From contig JACGWO010000010.1 in the NCBI GenBank assembly GCA_034509735.1, positions 1,674,001 to 1,738,000 on the forward strand: a stretch of 64,000 nucleotides of DNA. Reading direction: 5' to 3'. The translations under genes and the position numbers were made by a program. The notes under the pieces are model-generated. The model had not been told where the DNA came from. It searched no databases and saw nothing but the letters and a program-made list of their open reading frames with translations. Of this stretch, positions 36,463-50,082 are shown piece by piece. Source of the DNA: Sesamum alatum. Its lineage: Eukaryota; Streptophyta; Magnoliopsida; Lamiales; Pedaliaceae. Within the stretch, counting starts at the first letter, position 1. Every line of letters begins with the position of its first letter.

Positions 36463-38121
36463 TAAATAAATTAGGATCCACGTTGCCATTTAATTTTAAT
36501 TTAGCAGCATTATACACGTATTAATATTTTTACAGGGACTAAAATGCAATTAATCCCTAAGTATAAGGGTCAATTCTTGTTCATCAAAGTTCCTGATGCA
36601 TCTGACATAGTAAATATGGGCCTGATGCATATCAATCTCAGCTTCTTACCAAGCCTACCCATTCATATGTGGGCTTATATGTTCAGCTCCGTTGGGTCCC
36701 TAACAGTTACCCAAGCCTTAAATAATTTCGGGTGTGGACCATTTGATCGAGGTAAGTTGTTAAGATATTAATATTAAATAATTTTTTTTCGAAGGGCGAG
36801 GAACATGAGGCAATTCAAGCAGATTCAGCAGTTGTAGAACAAGTGGTGACCACTGTGCTGGAGCAAGTTAGAGTGCGTATTGACAGTGATGATTCGCCTT
36901 AGTCCATTCAGTTGTTTGGTTTATATAGGTTATGACAGATTACTTGGTCTTGAGGGTCGATGACAACTTATGCTTGTTGTACCTTGTACCCCTTTTATTA
37001 ATAAAATTTACCGTTATATAAAACAAATAAGTTTTCTTTGATAGTTTAAGTTTTTAAATGAATTGGTTACTTATTATCGTATTAGGGTTAGATTAAATAA
37101 GAAATCTTGAGTTCAAATTTCATCACCACCATTTATAAAAGAAATGTTTCACATGCAGGATTTGCACAAGTGGGGCGTGTTATAATATTAACTAGTAATT
37201 TGTAACACACTCTATGTGTGTGTAAGTTCTATAATACTATTAAAATAAAATATTTATTATGTAATAAAGAGTATACACAATATAAAGTTAATATAAATTT
37301 GTAAGAAAATATTACTTTTCATTATGACTGATTACCATAGTTAAAAAATAAAAAAATTCGATGAATACTCATTAATCACGGTTATGCAATGTCTATTAGT
37401 TGTTGTTTTTGCAAGTAAGGTCAAAATATTAATTACAACTAAAAATTATGGCAAACATTTTGGCCTTAGGCAAAACGACGTCTGATATTCGTTAACCGTG
37501 GTTGAAACTTAAGTTTGCATATCGATTTTGTTTGACCGTAATAGATAATATTAATTTATCATAATTTTTTAAATTATAGTAATTTATAATATAGAGATTT
37601 TTTTATTTTTTTTTAATGACCCGACATAGCATTTTCAAGATCCGTAACTTTTATGCTTACTTTTTACCATAACGTGCGTAATTTCTTGAGAAAAATACGG
37701 AATCAGTGACAAGCTATAAGAGGTGATTAGAGCTTAAAATTAATTAACTCATTTATGGTAAAACGGTAGAATAGTTTAATTTTCTATTTTTAAAATAAAT
37801 TGCTCAGCACTAGTGTTAACAGTACTTAATCGTATATCTTTCAAAAAATAATAAAAAAAAGGTCATCGAGACTCACGAATGATGATTATGACACTGTTGC
37901 ATCAATTTTAAATATAACAATTGTACCCCTAAAATAATTTTAAAAATTAATTGTAATTTTTTTTTACAAAAGTGACTCCATGTTATTTTAATACCACTAC
38001 ATCAATACTTTTATTGTATCGATACTACCTAAGTTGATTTTCTTTTATTTTTCTTGAAATGTGATTTGTTGGTTTATAAATTTATTTATGTATATAATAG
38101 ATTTTCAGACGTAAAATATTA

Positions 38122-38379
38122 TCTATACTATTATAAAAGAAAACCCATTTGACGTACCAACTTTAGAATGCCCCATTTTACCCTTCCATTTGTTTTATAT
38201 TTTTATAAAAATTGCCCATAATAGTAATTTTAATACTTTTTAATAAATTTACTAAAATACCTTTTAAACTTTCTTAGCCCACTATCCCATGATCGCTAAC
38301 TAACTAACCAATAAAACTATTAATAATTTATAATTTTTTAAATAATTTTGCACACGCATTGAGTGTGCTGTGTGCCTAG
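38122..38379 (+). mobile_element. Mini-Helitron (258 bp, non-autonomous)
   Basis: It begins TCTATACTATTATAAAAG and ends CTAG, with A immediately before (38121) and T immediately after (38380), as expected for insertion between A and T without duplication. A 6 bp perfect hairpin, GCACAC (38350-38355) and GTGTGC (38363-38368), lies 7 bases before the terminal CTAG. These are the three diagnostic Helitron features. No Rep/helicase is present. Confidence 0.8.
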
Positions 38380-39875
38380 TTTATTAAATACACGCAAGAA
38401 AAACGTCAGTCTTTCAAAAGATAAGGATCAATTTTATTACGACAACACTAACGATTTTTATTTAAGTTTAGAGCATCACTACACTATATAGATGGTGCCA
38501 CGTTTTATGAATTCTTCAAAAGTCAAGCTTTTGCAGTTAATCAATAAATTAATGTATGTTGATCAGATCTTACTTAAGTAATAAAACTGAGGTTGGTCAG
38601 TGGTGTGCGTAAAAATGGTTAACTCAAATGAAAATAGAGGAAATAATTGGTCCTGCTCTTCATTGATTTCCCGGGGCTATTTATAGGTGAATTTCGAATA
38701 ATGTCGAGCATTGTAAGATCACGTCTGTTGATTTGGGCGGTGGAGAATCTTCCCGTATCTTTAGAATTTGCTTGTAGATTGTATGGGGTGAGTCGTTTCC
38801 TTTCGAGCTTCTTCATTGCTCCTTAATTCCGAGTAGTCAAAAAGGTTTTCTTCAACTGACAGAAGTCATATTCCCTGCAAGCTCTGCTATGTTCGTACCC
38901 TTTTTGTTCGACGTTCTCGTTTTAGTAAGGGCATCGTATTTTCCACCTTGTTTGCCTAGCAAAAACACCTCGTAGAAATCTTCTGAACTGATGAGGTGGT
39001 CTCTGGGCTCCTATTTATATGTATGGTATTTGCTATTCAATCCTTTTCCTTCTTCTTGTTGCTGGATATCTCGTTCGTACACATCTTCATTTGAGATGAG
39101 ATTCCCTATATCTACTTGGATTCCCTCGTAGCTTTTTCCATTCGACGTTTCCTCCTTTGCAAGGTTATCGTATTTCCCACCTCATATATATATTTACCTC
39201 GTAATATTACTAATTACAACCTCGCTTTCAGTGTCGAGGGTAGATCCTTCGTATGTGCTATAAAATATTTAATATGAGGAGTTGTATGTGTTTAATGAAT
39301 TCATATTTTTGTCAATATTTATAATACTTTTTATTTTTCAGTCTATTTAATATTTCTTCCTATATGAGAAGCCACATAATGGTATCAAAGACAGAATAAA
39401 AAACAAAAACAAAACCACAACAACAACGACTTCTAACCTACCAAAAAACATCAGTCCGCGCACATAATTATAAGATTGTGAGTTAAGTTTCACAAATAGG
39501 ATTGTATGTCTATTTGTACAATGATTTATCGTTGGTTTGTTCTCTATCTGCAAATGTATTTTTATAGTCATGCTGACATCCCTTTGTTCATAGTAGTTTT
39601 ATTTTATTTTAGTTTATTTTTCAAATATTTTCTTAGTTTAAATCATTAATGCATTTAATCAATTTCACATGTGTATTGTGAAGTTATCAATATTAAATAA
39701 AAAAAATGGTCTGTACTTGTCTGACCTTTTTTGAAATTTAATGGTGAGACGTAAATAGTGGATGGGACTTTCGGTGTGTATTTATAAGATAGTTATTAGG
39801 CCATGGCTATTAGTGCTGGAGTCTGCATCCTAGACTGCATAGGTACACCACCCCTTGCACCCAAACCACCCAATA

Positions 39876-39877
<2 letters not shown>

Positions 39878-39930
<53 letters not shown>

Positions 39931-39931
39931 T
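39878..39931. repeat. (TTA)n microsatellite
   Basis: About 18 uninterrupted trinucleotide units. Confidence 0.9.
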
Positions 39932-40024
39932 TATACTTACGAATTTAAAGTTTGAATTCAATATCTCCTGTAAAAAAAAATAAAAAAAATTGAACCTAAA
40001 CTTCCTAATGTTAAATCTATAGTT

Positions 40025-40700
40025 ATAATGCACGGACACTTTAAAAAATTAATTGATGCAGTGTCTGATATGAACATGTTCAGACACGGTATAGACGTGT
40101 CCGGAAAAACACGCTTTGGAGACGTGTCCAATATGTTTTGGAAACGTTTGGGATTCTTTTTATAATATTAAATTTTTTTGAATTATTTTTTAAAAAAAAA
40201 GAGTTTTGGGCTAAATAAGAAAGAAAAGAACTCAATTCACTTCTCTCAAGCTAAAAATTTTAGGATGAAATTACTAAAAAATTGAGAGATAATTACTATA
40301 ATTTAACTAATTTGGATGATTATAAGTTTTTCATTGCATACTTTTTAACATAAATTGATTAAGTATATTTTTTAAGTCATATATTTTGAATAAAAATTTA
40401 GATTTTTTGAAATCATATATTTTGGTTAAAAATTTAGATATAAGACATAATCAGTTTATGTTAAAAAGTACACAATTAAAAAATTTATAATCATCCAAAT
40501 TTTAAATATAAGACATGTTTATTTTATGTTTTATCTTGATATTTTTCATATTGTATATTTTAATTTTATGAGAAATTTAGAATATATATAAAAAGTATAT
40601 CATATATACCCATGTTAGTGTCGTGTTGTGTCCTACTTTTTAAAAAAATTTCCTATCGTCGTGTCTGTATCGTATTGTGTCATATTCTATGCATCATAGA
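40025..40700. mobile_element. Candidate DNA element with internal foldback
   Basis: The ends carry similar inverted words (ATAATGCACGGACAC near 40025; reversed right end ATGATGCATAGAATATGACAC near 40700) plus repeated GTGTCC/GACACG words nearby, a pattern common in plant hAT-type repeats. Inside, 40309-40371 and 40446-40502 form an imperfect inverted repeat around TTTGGATGATTATAA and TTTTTAACATAAA. No transposase. Confidence 0.45.
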
Positions 40701-42050
40701 TCTGTAGCATCCTTGTCTCCCGATCACTTGTTAAGAAAAGAAAAAAAAAAAAGGAAAGTAAGAATAAGGGAAAAAGATAATTGACTTTTCCTTGTTTTCT
40801 TTTAACCATTCGATTTTTCAATTTACTTATGAACTATTTTAAATCAAAAATTGATCTCACCTCAATAAAGTTTCTTTGATAAATAAACGGGTCAACCAGA
40901 AAATTAATATGTTAGCTTCTTGGATTTGGGTTTATTTTTTAAAAATAATTATAATTGTATATCTTTATTTAAATGTAAATACATCCATAGATAATCATAT
41001 TCATCAATAATTAACAATTATAAAAAATAATTGGAAGCGAATTCAGTCATTCATAGGGAAAAATGCAATTATTCCCCTTGTGATATGCAAAATGTGCAAA
41101 AAACCTCATATAAAAAAATAAATAGCAATTTACACCCTATATTTTAAAAAATCAAGCAAAACCCCCTATAAAAATGGAACCACCTGTGAAGGGGTTGTTT
41201 GCTGCATTTTGAATAACACAATGGAGTAAATTGCTAATTATTTTTTAATAGGGGTAATTGTTTTTTTTAGTTAACACATGGGGGGATAAATTGCATTTAA
41301 CCCGTCATTCATATGTCTAATAAAATTAAAGTTTATAATAATATATCTTAGAATCACGATATCTCAATCTAAATCTCTAAATTAAGACATATGTCGTGAC
41401 TATTTAGGTTGTCACATTCATACGGTATCCCATAAAATTAAATTCACAGCAAAATATAGAGATGTGTAAGAATTGGACATCTTCCTATCAAATAAAAGGA
41501 AATGAAACTAAAATAGCAATAACCAATAGCTATCGTCTAAACAAGATTGATGCTTTCGTGGAGAAATGGAAAACTTGTATAAATTTCACAATACTACGTA
41601 TCCGGTCGGAGATCGTCGCTTAAAACTCAAAACACAAAATTTGATTTTATTGTTGAAATGAAAGCGATGAAATATTTTTAAATAATTAAAATAAATTTGT
41701 TATAATTCGTCCTATCGAATATCAATATTTGAATAAAAACAATTACAAGAACAATATCCTGATCAACAGTTTAAATAATTACACCAACATCCAAACAACT
41801 GATTACATCTAAATTATCTTTTTACTTCTTTTAAGGAGGTGCGATATTAACCATATCATCAGAGATATTTTACCTGAAGTTTGGTTCAAAGTACGTATTT
41901 GTTCGAAAACTACAATCAATTTTTTGTGAGTACTTTTGGAATATTATTACCTATAATATTTGCCGGAATCCAACTGAAGTGGAGTTATGTATACGTAAAA
42001 TATAACAAACTTCAAGTGATGTAAGGATAATTTTTAATTTAATAAAATAT

Positions 42051-42552
42051 AGGGTTAATTACATATAGACATTCTTTGAAAATATATAATTATACTTTAT
42101 TCTAAAATAGTTTTGAAATTACACTTAAATCACTGAAAATTCTATGTTTACACTTGTTCCCTACCCGTCAGAGTTTGAACGAAAAATGTTCACGTCAACA
42201 AAAATAATTACACAAATTTTTAATTTTTTCCATCATTTAACATTCTCATGTATATTTTTGTATTTATAAGAGGATAAGTGTAATGTATATATATATGATG
42301 GAGTGAGGCCAATATTATTATATTTTTTTTCTTAAAAGTACAAAATTATTACACGTTAATGTTAACTGAGAGATAAAATTAAAAATTTATGTAATTATTT
42401 TTGTTGAAATGAATATTTTCCGTCCAAATTTTAACGAGTGGTGGTCAAGTGGAAATAGAGAATTTTTAAAAGAGGTGTAAGTGTAACTTCAAAACTTCTT
42501 TAGAAGAAAGTGTTATTATATATTTTCAGAGGGGTCTAAGTATAATTAATCC
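42051..42552. mobile_element. MITE family A-like element, copy 3 (diverged)
   Basis: Left end AGGGTTAATTACATATAGAC; reversed right end AGGATTAATTATACTTAGAC. The terminal inverted repeat is about 20 bases with few mismatches. No gene inside. It lies just upstream of the HHP4 promoter. Confidence 0.6.
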
Positions 42553-43271
42553 TAATATATTTATAATTTGACCAAACTTTAATTTACTCTATAAATTATC
42601 AGCTTGCGCCGATATTTGTGAGAGTCATAATCAGAGTCGCGTTCTGATTCTGAGTCGCTTTCCACGCTTTTCTAGAACAAGAGAAGAAACTAAAATCGTG
42701 CTATAGGCATGGCCAACAAACGAACAAAAATCATCTCAGCATCTCCGCATCTTTCTGAGGCATCTCAGTTTCCGCCATCTGTACGTACATGTTGATGTTC
42801 TCAATCAACAGATTATGAATTTCTTGTATATATTTAAGCTTGGAAAAGCTCGAAGAGAATTGCAAATTGAGGCTATTTCTTGCGCCCATTGATTAGCGGC
42901 TAGATTTTGCCCTCGTCCCCCCAATTTCCTTCATATTCTTTTCGCACATAATTCCTCTCGCACTTCTTGTTTAATCCGCCGGAGAGACAAAAGGAGTGCT
43001 TGAGACGATCAATTCAAGCTATACATATAGTAGCTTGAATACTCATAATTCTTGGTGAATTCTTAGCGCCGCCGTGCTTCTTGGGTCTCAGGTATTTTCT
43101 GCGAGTAATTGGTACGATACGAGCCCATCTCATACGCATGCATGAACGATCGCCTAAGAAATTTTTTATTGTTCGATTGAATTGTGAATCGTTGATTATT
43201 ATTCTTTTTTTGTTGTTGTTGTTGCGATTTTTTCTGATTTTCTATTTGATCGGTGGTGGGTTGGCCAGAGA

Positions 43272-46200
43272 ATGGGTCAGAAGAAAGGGAATTCTGCTCT
43301 GGAGGTTTCTGGCTTAGGATCAGACGAGACTGAGAAGCTATGTTCTTCACCGACTGAAGGGAGAGGAGCGAGTTTGTGGAAGAAAGTGAAGTACCAGTTG
43401 GTGGAGTACCATTCATTGCCTGCATATCTGAAGGACAATGAATATATTCTTCGTCATTACAGGTCTGAATGGCCTTTGAAGCAGGCCTTGCTCAGCGTTT
43501 TTACCATTCACAATGAGACCCTCAACATATGGACGTAAGAGATTCTTTCGTGCTTTTGTTAATACTAATGTTATGATTTGGTCTGAAATTGTTGCTCTTT
43601 TATTTTACAGCATGATTGTTCTGGTAATTCAAGGTTACAGAATTTATATGAGGTTCTTGAATATTATCTATTTTTTTCGCCCAATGAAGATTATAATGGT
43701 TGTTGGTAGTTCAAGGTTCTCTTGTTTCTGGTCATGTCCTTGATTATGGCAATATTGTAGTTCTGAACTTGAGGTGGATAGCAGAACTATTATAGGAGAG
43801 AATATTGTTGAAGAAGAGACTATGGGCAAATATTTATATCGAAAATGATGTCCAGAAAGTAATTGGTGCAAGCTTAATTTCTTATTTCAAGGAGGTCTAT
43901 GCAAGCTTTGCCACTGTTATTGCACCAACATCCAGCAAGCACCACTTCATTGGGAGAGTTGTGATGTGCTTTCTCCAAGATTTTGATGTAGACTTTCGAT
44001 ATCATATGAGTTTGGCACTTTGGTCAAGCAGTGCACTGTTGTTAGATGAAATATTACTGGGTTCAGGGATGGAGTTTGAGGGGAAAACCGAAGGGTTTAA
44101 TTTTGATCTGGACCACTTAGGAAGGGATTGGGCTTTAAGGTCTTTTTCGTGCTCTACTTCTCATCTCTTCATATGGAGACCTCATTCCTTCGTTAGTATA
44201 TATAATGCATTGGCTTGTTAACTTTAATGGAATCAATTATTGGAAATTTTTATCTTGTAATTTCCACTCACAAAAGATCCTAAATGGTTATGAGGGGGAA
44301 TGGTAAGAAATAGATTGCAACTGTAAGAGACCAGGGCAAGTTTATTCTCTGTGTTTGCCTCATTTTTGGGATGTGGGCTTAGAGTGAAGAAAGATAAATC
44401 TTATTTTCTTCATATTAATTATATCTGTGTGAGGCAAGTTTGTCATAAGACAGTCATTTAGTTTGTAACTTTGTTGGGAGATGAGAAATAAACCAATACT
44501 GGGGTGTATTCTATTTTTCTTCTGGACTTAATACTTCCATTTAATGCTCTGAATAAACAAATAAACCGTGGCAGACAACAAACTTCCTGAAGGTGCTTTA
44601 AAAGGATGGATCAAACTCTTATTCTGGAGCAAGTTGTTATGTCCGATTGAAATGTTTTATTACCACTTAAATTCTTAGTAGCTCGTGGTTGGTAGGAGTA
44701 ACAAAATATAACAAAGCTTGATAATTTTAAATGGGCAGCTAACAAAGTAGTCATGAACGATACGACTGTGAATGATCAAATTGCTCCCTATTACAGTAAG
44801 TTCAGAGTAGGGAGAAAAAAAAAAAAAAAGCTTTTTACACTGTTTGTGGCACTGTCCTGTGGTCCAAATTGATAGTACAAAATAGCTTGCACTACAAATT
44901 TTCTCCCGCAAAGAGGGATTTGCGGGTTCTTGGTACTCTGCATTGGATAAGGCATTGTTTATACTAAATTGAGGAATATGTTGTTTGTTGTTCTGGTTGT
45001 TGGTGCTATGTTGGAGGTGATGCCCTTTTTACTTTTTGTATCTTATTTGAACTTCCCAACACTGGTTCACCATCTTTCTCCTCTGCAGGCATTTGATAGG
45101 ATTCTTCCTTTTCCTCGCTCTAACCATTTACACTGCTACGATGGTTCCAAATGTTGTTGACTTTCCGAGACTACAAAATTTCCCTGATGTGCTGAGAAAA
45201 GCTGATTTGCAGAAATTGCACATGGAACTTATTACTTGTCTCCCATCCTTGCCACATATGCCCGATATGCACAAACTTCGAGAGGAGTTAAAACATTCGC
45301 TTTCTTCAATGGATATGCTACCATCCTTGTCTAATTGGCATATTGTGGAACTCTTCTCAAATTGTTTACCAGAGAGCGTTTCACACAGCAACCACACTGA
45401 TACTTGTGTTCTGGTACTGTTTACTTACTTTTTGCAGTGTGCTGTTGTCTACCCTTATGGGATACTCTTTTGTTTTACTCTCTTCTCATTTTCTGGTGCA
45501 ACTGAAGCTCCATGGCCCAAAACAATTTGAATTGAATTAATTAATTTCGTAACTGGCAAATAGAAGTTGTCACCATATGTTGATGATGAAAGATGCATGG
45601 ATTCAATTGGTAGTTTGTTTTGAAAATAAACTGAACTTTTCTGAAATGCCCTAGAGCATAGTTTCTATGTTATAGTATGGTCATAAACCAGAGCAAACAG
45701 ATGGTTTAACTGAAAGCTTACTCATTATTTTTTTATTTTCAAATACATGGATTATGTCTAAGTAAGGTTGATGCATGTTTGTGATGGCCTCTATTTATGC
45801 ATTGATCACCTAACTTCTATTGGCACTTGTTTTTATCTGTTTGATTGTTAAGTTGCATTTCCTTGGCATGTGAAGATCCTGAGCAATAGATAACGTAATA
45901 TAATATTCTACTTTGCTGGAAGCCAAATATAGCTTGACTGCACAGCTCATACACTGTTTTTGGCTTCACCATAATGTTTTAATGATAGTGTTGGGCCTGA
46001 AATTTGAAACTTCCTGTGCATACACTGAAATTGTTTGGTTAAAACTACTGCGCTTCTGCTAATCTGGGATGATCAAAATAAGATAAATACAAGTTTCTTG
46101 AGTCTGATTCTAGTGAATTTCGTGCAACAGTATGCTCTGCTGTTTAGGGTGCGGCGATTTTGGTTCAATGATGCCATTAATCAATAAGTGAATTCTACTT

Positions 46201-47629
46201 TTCTATGTAAAACATCAAATAAATTTTCAATGGTAGTTGAGGAAAATCATTGGTGCAGTATCACTTACTTGTCACTTCTAACACGATCTGTGCGTCTTGC
46301 ATGTAGCATATCGTTAACACCATTTGGGTGCACACGTGCCTTGAGGTTTTTATAGGTCACTGCAATAGTTTCAATAGACCACTGGAGTTTCTTGACTTGG
46401 CTTTTGGGGAACAGTTTTAGCTGAAGTCTGTAATCTCATATTTATGGTCATAGTTTCCTTGAACAGCTTATATTCACTGATTTATTCTTAGAGCAGTATT
46501 ATGTATCTTGCATGTTGACAAAGGCTGTGAAAAGAAAAGTTCAAACAATTGAGTTGATTGTAATTGACATTATACGTCAAGTTTATTTTCTAAATTTAGG
46601 CAGATCATATGATGAAAATGAATACATATCCTAGAGATTGGTATATACCAAGGTATATACTTCTATTCTCTGAGACAACTTTAGGTTCCAAATGAACATT
46701 TACTTTGTTCAGGCTGATAGATTTCCTGCAGCACTTCTCTTTGTTGAGCAAATTGATAATAGATATGACAGGAAAAGAAAAGAAAGTATCACCGAGCAGA
46801 GAGTAATTGAAGAGTAGATGTTCCAATGATTAGTTTTAACTTGATTACACCACACAAACAACAAGCAACTCCTGTTTTTAACGATAAATAGAAAGGTCAA
46901 AAATGGTTTTCTCTGATATGAAGAACTGCTCTGATGGAGGACATTTTCTTGTTTATATTGTTTAATTGTTTGCAGCATAGCATGAAAGAGGACTTGGCAA
47001 ACATAATAGCACCGTTGCTGGTGAGGCCAATCACACGTTGGCCGTTCTTTGCTTTCTTAGGCGGGGCCATGTTTTGCTTGTTAGCCAGCAGCGCTTGCCA
47101 CTTGCTCTCCTGCCACTCGGAACGCGTATCTTACATCATGCTTAGGCTTGACTACGCAGGAATCGCTGCCCTTATCTCAACATCCTTCTACCCCCCAGTT
47201 TACTACTCTTTCATGTGCTATCCTGTCTTCTGCGGTCTCTACCTGGGGTTTATAACTTTACTAGGAGTGGGTACAATCTTAGCATCCCTTCTCCCAGTAT
47301 TCCAAACTCCCGAATATCGTAACTTTCGAGCATCACTATTCTTCGGGATGGGTATGTCCGGTGTGGCACCAATCCTACACAAGCTTATCTTATTCTGGCA
47401 CCAGCCGGAAGCACTCCACACAACTGCATATGAAGTCTTGATGGGGGCACTTTACGGTATTGGAGCACTGGTATACGCAATGAGAGTTCCGGAGAGGTGG
47501 ATGCCCGGAAAATTTGATCTTGCTGGGCACAGCCACCAACTTTTCCATGTCCTTGTTGTGGCGGGAGCTTATACACATTACCGTGCTGGGCTCGTTTATC
47601 TCAGGTGGAGGGACCTGCAAGGATGCTGA
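43272..47629 (+). CDS. HHP4: Heptahelical transmembrane protein of PAQR / adiponectin-receptor family (HHP4-like)
   Basis: A seven-pass membrane protein of the PAQR (hemolysin III) superfamily; plant HHPs respond to sugars and hormones. Three exons join in frame: 43272-43534, 45089-45413 and 46976-47629, giving 413 aa with GT-AG introns of 1554 and 1562 bases. The start context is GAGAATGGGTC, just after a probable acceptor of a leader intron. The N-terminus is cytosolic, followed by TM1 (about 88-105, LIGFFLFLALTIYTATMV). An insert of about 90 residues (about 108-196, with LPSLPHMPDMHKLREEL) separates TM1 and TM2 and is typical of the HHP4/HHP5 branch. PAQR signatures are SSACHLLSCH (H238), LDYAGI and H383-x3-H387 in GHSHQLFH. 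The two large introns hold no convincing gene. Next to NAGS in Arabidopsis too, as I recall. Confidence 0.93.
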
Positions 47630-47923
47630 GAGTTTATAGAATTTCAGTAGACGTGATAATGCCGTGCTCGGCCTATTAGAATCAATTTAGGTATGCATGT
47701 GTGAAGTGGTACACCTGCTGCCACCTTTTAATATCTTGTGTAACTACTTGAAGTGAACTATTGGAATGCTTCACGTCTGTTAATTGGTATAACAAAAAAA
47801 AGAAAATGGAAGACGTCTATGACTGTATATCAAGGAGAGTTGGTTGTATTTATATATCCATCTCAACATCTATTCAGCCAAAAACAAAAATACTTAGGGT
47901 GTGTGGAACGAACAACATCAAAA
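47630..47923. other. HHP4 3'UTR region and spacer
   Basis: No gene is seen. This is the likely HHP4 3'UTR and terminator, ending where the convergent tRNA gene begins. Confidence 0.5.
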
Positions 47924-47997
47924 TGCTCTCGTTGAGAGTCGAACTCAAGACCTCCCGCTTACTAAACGGGTGCTCTAACCAACTGAGCTACGAGAGC
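47924..47997 (-). tRNA. tRNA-Thr (anticodon AGT)
   Basis: A 74-base cloverleaf can be drawn on the minus strand. Acceptor GCTCTCG pairs with CGAGAGC and the discriminator base is A. The D arm is GCTC-AGTTGGTTA-GAGC. The anticodon stem CCCGT/GCGGG has loop TTAGTAA (anticodon AGT). The T arm is TTGAG-TTCGACT-CTCAA. The A box (TAGCTCAGTTGG) and B box (AGTTCGACTC) are present. There is no intron and CCA is not encoded, as expected for a nuclear tRNA. It points towards HHP4 and ends about 295 bases from its stop codon. Confidence 0.95.
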
Positions 47998-50082
47998 TTG
48001 TTGCTCAACAGTCCACAATGAACCAACATTTGAAAGTGGTGTTGTGTTGTCATTTTCTCGGACAGAAGCCTACCCCACCCATGTTCTTTCTCCAAATTCA
48101 TTTCTTTTATTTTTTGAACTTTTCTAACTTTTGCTGCCCCTTTTTTGATCTTATGAATTTGGGTCTCAGCCACGACATCCTAATCTTCGAGTATTTACAT
48201 CTCAGAATAAAATTAAAAAGCTTTCAACAATTCGAAAATTAAACCCATTTGAAAGGGCATAAAGTGGAGGGGGCACAATGCACATGAACATGAGTGGAAG
48301 ACTTCTGTTTCCTATCCCTTTTGTCCTTTCTCATCTCTACAAATATTCCATGACACCCAATTTTACGTTGCTTTAATCATTTGTGTGGGTGTAATTAATC
48401 ATTGCCCACTTACCCACACATGATATATCTTTGTCTCATCATCTTATCACAACACCACCCCACCCTAACCCCTAATATAACATTTCAATAAGCCACACTC
48501 TCTTAACATTTTAACATTATTATTTCATGGGATAATATATCTACGCCCCTTCCCTTTAACTCATGCTCTATTTACACAAATCACCTCTATTTTTTTTTTA
48601 AATTTACACATATATATATTTGTCGAAACATCAACGTCATTTACCCAATCACTTCTATTTTTTTGAAAAATTACACATACACTCCCAAAATATTAACAAC
48701 ATCACACAAATTACCATTTTTTAAGCTGTTAGGGATTGTTTTTGTAATTACACAAAATAAAAAAATAATTCGTATAAATAAATCATAAATCATAGTGTAA
48801 ATCTAATTATCCCTTATTTCATTAAATAAAACACCACGCCAGAGCCGACACTATCTCTGTCATTTTCACTATATATATTATATATTCACCCCAACCAGTT
48901 GGTTCTACCTTTTCTTAATTGCACTTGGGTACATATATTAATTAACTACTTAAATAAAGAAAATTATTGAGTAGAATAATCCCAATTAGTTGCAGCGCAC
49001 AGGTCGTGAATGTAGGCTTCACTAACGTCAATCCCCTTCTTGTTAGTAAAGTGATATTCATCCTCAAGATATGTGGTCCTCTCCTACTTACTAAAATTTA
49101 CAGTAATTGTTTTTAGGGATAATTTACAACTCTTAATTTATGGTCTAATTACACAAATTATGTTTGTCTTTTGGATAATTCCATAAATACCCATAAGAAA
49201 TGTTAACGTCATTTATACAAATCATCTCTTACTTTTTAAAAAATTATACATACACCCTATAAAACGTTAACATCATTACACAACCTATCCTTGATTTTTG
49301 ACTGTCAGGGGTGATTTCTATAATTATGCAAGAAGCAGGGATAATTTGTGTAAATAGACCATATGTCTTCCATCAACAGTGTACAATACGGACCGGGTAC
49401 CATAGCCGATACCAAAACATACCCATTCTAATTTTGTTTGGACATTTTTTCAATATTTTGAGAGTATTTTGATATTCTAGACCTCCAATTTTTATCATAA
49501 AATAAAAATAATTAAGAGCTGATGATACATAAAAGAGGACAGGTACTCTTTTAGCAGTTAATGTGACAAACGCATAATTCCAAGTCTATTCGGAGTTTGT
49601 TGGGCTAAATCTCAAATCAGACCCTACTCTACGTAATGCAATCTACATTTTAAATTTTATTTTTCTACCAACGGATAAATAAATAAAGCAAGTGGGCACA
49701 CACTATCCTCTGGAATTCTTTTTTTCAATCAATTATTATAAATTTAATTCACATATATATATATATATATATGGTTTTAAAATACTAGTTGGTCTGATTT
49801 TTGACGTTGAGATATTTGTCTTGGAGTTAGGGAAAATATTTAGAAAAAATGTTAGAAATGGTGCAGTGCTTGTGATGCATGCAACAACAGCTATATTGTT
49901 GTAAGTATTAGAATTGGCAATTATTATTATTGGAATTGTTGAGGTGCTGATCCATATTGTTCCTATTATGCTTGCATTTTCTCTATGTTGCAATTATTTC
50001 AACTATTATTTTTTTTTCCTTTGGCTATTGACAATCACTTTTCACTTTTGTTTCCAGTGGGTTTTTTTTTTTTTTTTTTTTT

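Larger units (their letters stand above)
32804..43271. other. Gene-poor 10 kb region
   Basis: It begins with the PADRE promoter (to about 33250) and ends with the HHP4 promoter, leader and leader intron (about 42600-43271). Between them I see no intact gene. Contents are MITEs (34281-34653, 35535-35806, 36044-36462, 42051-42552), a Helitron-like element (38122-38379), a repeat with foldback (40025-40700), microsatellites, and T- or A-rich filler. Small unexplained patches with balanced composition occur at 35095-35335, 36540-36960 and 38600-39250. The last has a promoter-like CTATTTATAGG and could be part of a solo LTR, but no direct-repeat ends were found. Confidence 0.5.

Noticed and set aside
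36540..36905. Coding-looking patch (ORF 36544-36771 and following GAACATGAGGCAATTC region)
   Set aside because: Short, broken by stops, with no recognised domain; possibly a transposon gene remnant but unsupported.
38600..39250. Possible solo LTR with CTATTTATAGG
   Set aside because: No TG...CA ends, target duplication or primer-binding site could be identified.
43805..44221. 138-codon ORF in HHP4 intron 1
   Set aside because: No family resemblance; it lies between well-supported exons of the same strand, and the PAQR frame is complete without it.
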